Source of the DNA: an uncultured Bacilli bacterium
Lineage (GTDB): Bacteria; Bacillota_I; Bacilli_A; RF39; UBA660
Assembly: GCA_948750805.1 (NCBI GenBank)
Contig: CAPZYV010000042.1
Location: 1 to 8,088, forward strand
Length of the DNA stretch: 8,088 nt
Reading direction: 5' to 3'
The notes beneath the pieces are model-generated. The model made no database searches, was not told the DNA's origin, and saw only the letters and a program-made list of their open reading frames with translations. Shown here piece after piece: positions 6,071-8,088 of this stretch. The translations under genes and the position numbers were made by a program. Positions within the stretch are counted from its first letter, which is position 1; each line of letters opens with the position of its first letter.

Positions 6071-7006
6071 ATGTGGCAGTATTTTACAAAAGAACAAAAT
6101 AAAGAATTTATACTATCATTAGAATTAATTAAAAGTGAGATAAGTGATGATAAAAAATTAAATATTTTATATTCTATTGCGAATAATCCTAAAAAATACT
6201 ACACTACAAAATATATATTAAAAAGGAATGGAACCAAAAGAAAATTATTAATACCAAATAAATATTTAAAATCCATTCAAAAAAATATTTTAAAAAATGT
6301 TTTAAATGGTTTAACACCATCAAAATATGTTACAAGTTATTTAAAAAATAAAGGCTTGAAAGAAAATGCATATCCTCATCAAAATAAGAAAATAATTTTA
6401 AAATTAGATATTAAAGATTTTTTTAATAGTATTGATTTTGAACTTATTTATAATGCTTTACCCAGTTATATATTTCCACCAAGTATAAAAGTATTACTAA
6501 TAAAATTATGTACTTATGATGATTATTTACCTCAAGGGTCACCGACTAGTCCTATGTTATCAAATCTAGTATTAAAAAATTTTGATAATTATATAGGAGA
6601 TTATTGCTTTAAAAGAAATATTAATTATACTAGATATTGTGATGACCTTACTTTTTCTGGTGATTTTAATCCTAAAATATTAAAAAATAAAGTAGAATGT
6701 TTTTTAGAAACATTAGGATTTAATCTAAATAATAAAAAAACTAAAATAATAACAAAGTCAGAAAGACAAATAATAACAGGTCTAGTTGTTAATGAAAAAA
6801 TAAATGTTCCAAAAAATTATAAGAAAAAAATAAGACAAGAGATGTATTATTTAAAAAAATACGGTATAGAAAGTCATTTGAAAAAAGTTAAACAATCTAA
6901 AGAAAAATATTTAATAAGCCTCAAAGGTAGAATTAATTATTGTTTAAGTATAAGCTTTAACCAAGAATTACAAAATTACTTAAATATATTAAATAAGCTA
7001 ATCTAA
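6071..7006 (+). CDS. Retron reverse transcriptase
   Basis: From ATG 6071 this encodes 311 residues, the usual size of a stand-alone retron RT. It carries palm and finger motifs in order: NGTKRKLLIPNKYLKSIQ (53-70, RT1/2 region); the retron region X hallmark NAxxH as NAYPH (99-103); LDIKDFFNSI (112-121, catalytic D113); LPQGSPTSPMLSN (153-165); YCDD (189-192, catalytic D191 and D192) followed by LTFSG; and ITGLVVN (235-241), the retron region Y VTG block. A lysine-rich C-terminal thumb follows. The YxDD second residue is C rather than the common A. No endonuclease or maturase domain is present, which argues against a group II intron protein. It would copy the adjacent msd RNA into msDNA, usually as part of an anti-phage toxin-antitoxin system. 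The gene looks more AT- and lysine-rich than its neighbours (e.g. only 6 G/C in 6241-6300), a hint of horizontal transfer. Confidence 0.93.
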   Translation: MWQYFTKEQNKEFILSLELIKSEISDDKKLNILYSIANNPKKYYTTKYILKRNGTKRKLLIPNKYLKSIQKNILKNVLNGLTPSKYVTSYLKNKGLKENAYPHQNKKIILKLDIKDFFNSIDFELIYNALPSYIFPPSIKVLLIKLCTYDDYLPQGSPTSPMLSNLVLKNFDNYIGDYCFKRNINYTRYCDDLTFSGDFNPKILKNKVECFLETLGFNLNNKKTKIITKSERQIITGLVVNEKINVPKNYKKKIRQEMYYLKKYGIESHLKKVKQSKEKYLISLKGRINYCLSISFNQELQNYLNILNKLI

Positions 7007-7010
7007 CCGT

Positions 7011-7029
7011 AAACTTTCAGTATTTTTTT
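7011..7029 (+). terminator. Weak candidate terminator after the RT
   Basis: AAACT (7011-7015) can pair with AGT (7019-7021) and the following TT across a bulged A, leading to seven T (7023-7029). The stem is short and weak; some read-through into the gene at 7087 is likely if this is all there is. Confidence 0.3.
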
Positions 7030-7033
7030 ATTC

Positions 7034-7061
7034 TTGACATATCAAAAGTTAATGATATAAT
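7034..7061 (+). promoter_or_regulatory. Near-perfect sigma-A promoter for the gene at 7087
   Basis: TTGACA (7034-7039), a 16-base spacer, and TATAAT (7056-7061), both perfect, with TG at 7053-7054 giving an extended -10. The predicted start is near 7068, so the leader is about 19 bases. It is the strongest promoter by sequence in the window and means the downstream gene does not depend on the retron promoter. Confidence 0.88.
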
Positions 7062-7086
7062 AGTTGCCTAAGAAAGAGAGATTACT

Positions 7087-8088
7087 ATGAATGATGAGCT
7101 AAAAGAAATTTTATTAAAAGCAGGAGTTTTTGGTGTGGTATTATTATACTTTGTAAGCAGAGATACTAATAAACTCCCTGAAAATAAAGAAAAATTTAAT
7201 AATTTAGTTAAAACTATTATAAGTAAATCAGAAGATGATAAAGATACTAGAGTTAAGAAGATTCAAAATGTTAATAAAGAGGGAGAAAATGCTAGTTCAA
7301 TAGAAACAAAAGCTTCGTATATGGCAAGAATATTTGATGCCATAAAATCAATGCTTCCATCAGACGATAAACAAGTTTTTAATGTTTTAATGTATAAAAT
7401 AATAGCTGATGAAGAAACGACTCCTGAAGCTAAAATATATTTATTAAATATGTATAAAAATGGCCTATATGTTAATGAGCAAGTTAGAAAAGGCAATTAT
7501 AGCCTTGATAATATAACTTGTCCTTTAGAATTAATAACTGTATATGGAACTGGAAGTGACGCTACTGGTGCTTATGATTTGCCACAAGGTTTCACACCAT
7601 ATGCAATAGAAAAAGCTAAATCTCATGTTGGTTTTGCATGTTGGCCTACCGATAATTTATGGTCATCATTTGATGGTGGTTTCTTAGATGGGTATGTTGG
7701 TATTAAAGACGTTTTTAAAGATTTTCTCCATTGTGTAGATGATGTAAGATATGGTATTCTAAATGGTGATAGCAAATATGCTGAGTTTGTTAAAGAACCA
7801 AAGATTTCTGCAACTTGTGTCAGTGTAGATAAAGGATATACATTATGTGGTATTGAAGAAATTTCAGTTGCCCCTGTTGGTTTTCAATTTTTAAAATCAT
7901 ATGAAGGATGTGGAGGTGTATTTGAAGATACAATAATGTATCCTAAAGACATATTAGATCCTGAAACTGTAACTATTTATCCAAAAGAAAACGCTAATTA
8001 TGGCCGTACAACTTATTTTGCTATTAAAGATGAAGTAGTAGATATAGTATTAAATGGTCAAAAATTAGAGCAAGAAATAAAAGCTATG
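7087..8088 (+). CDS. Unrecognised protein downstream of the retron (3' end outside window)
   Basis: An open frame of 334 codons from ATG 7087 runs off the right edge without a stop. I do not recognise the family. Residues 8-23 (ILLKAGVFGVVLLYFV with flanks) are a short hydrophobic stretch, perhaps a weak membrane anchor. Residues 25-75 are charged and lysine-rich, and about 76-135 look helical (SYMARIFDAIKSMLP, VFNVLMYKIIADEE, EAKIYLLNMYKNGLYV). From about 145 the sequence changes to a beta-like, aromatic and glycine-rich region with six cysteines (C145, C185, C216, C244, C254, C275). It contains LPQGFTPYA (165-173) and APVGFQFLK (262-270), resembling blocks in the membrane protein at 4697. 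A modest ribosome binding site (AAAGAGAG, 7073-7080) lies 6 bases before the ATG. It starts 80 bases after the RT stop and has its own promoter. It could be a retron partner protein or an unrelated gene; position alone does not decide. Confidence 0.8.
   Translation, partial: MNDELKEILLKAGVFGVVLLYFVSRDTNKLPENKEKFNNLVKTIISKSEDDKDTRVKKIQNVNKEGENASSIETKASYMARIFDAIKSMLPSDDKQVFNVLMYKIIADEETTPEAKIYLLNMYKNGLYVNEQVRKGNYSLDNITCPLELITVYGTGSDATGAYDLPQGFTPYAIEKAKSHVGFACWPTDNLWSSFDGGFLDGYVGIKDVFKDFLHCVDDVRYGILNGDSKYAEFVKEPKISATCVSVDKGYTLCGIEEISVAPVGFQFLKSYEGCGGVFEDTIMYPKDILDPETVTIYPKENANYGRTTYFAIKDEVVDIVLNGQKLEQEIKAM

Noticed and set aside
6071..7006. Group II intron or diversity-generating retroelement RT
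   Set aside because: No maturase or endonuclease domain, no intron ends, and no template/variable repeat pair was seen; NAxxH, the VTG-like block and the a1/a2-flanked RNA point to a retron.
5866..7030. Target-site duplications or attachment repeats flanking the retron
   Set aside because: Only loose T-rich similarity (TTCTATTAT versus TTTATTCTT) was seen, no convincing direct repeat.

Overview
The window is very AT-rich, with short intergenic gaps, strong purine-rich ribosome binding sites and consensus sigma-A-type promoters. This fits a low-GC Gram-positive bacterium, probably a gut-type uncultured Bacilli/Mycoplasmatota relative (inference). Tryptophan is read as TGG throughout. All nine complete stop codons are TAA or TAG, so nothing here requires a non-standard code. 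Every gene lies on the + strand.

Positions 1-267 hold the 3' end of a cation-diffusion-facilitator metal transporter. Positions 330-4626 form one tightly packed operon: parA/soj, parB/spo0J, an MscS-type mechanosensitive channel, a DUF951 small protein and an AbgT-family transporter. Neighbouring genes overlap by 14-20 bases or are 1 base apart. The operon opens with a promoter near 330-358 and closes with a clear intrinsic terminator at 4602-4626. A second unit (4641-5865) has a near-consensus extended -10 promoter. It encodes an unrecognised single-pass membrane protein and an overlapping DUF1292-like small protein, and ends in a terminator that overlaps the last stop codon.

The notable part is 5847-7006, which I read as a complete, previously unnamed retron. 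A promoter with a perfect TATAAT predicts transcription starting at about 5882. That is the first base of a 9-base repeat (a1, 5882-5890) whose exact reverse complement (a2) lies at 6047-6055. Between them are two clean msr-type hairpins and one long msd-type hairpin, with a guanosine directly after a1 as candidate branch point. The reverse transcriptase starts 15 bases after a2. It carries the retron hallmarks NAxxH, a YxDD box (YCDD) and a (V/I)TGLVVN block.

From 7087 to the window edge, a gene with its own near-perfect promoter encodes an unrecognised protein of at least 334 residues. It is the nearest candidate partner or effector for the retron. However, it shares an LPQGF-x-PY motif with the membrane protein upstream of the retron. 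The retron may therefore have landed between two related host or accessory genes rather than being functionally linked to them.
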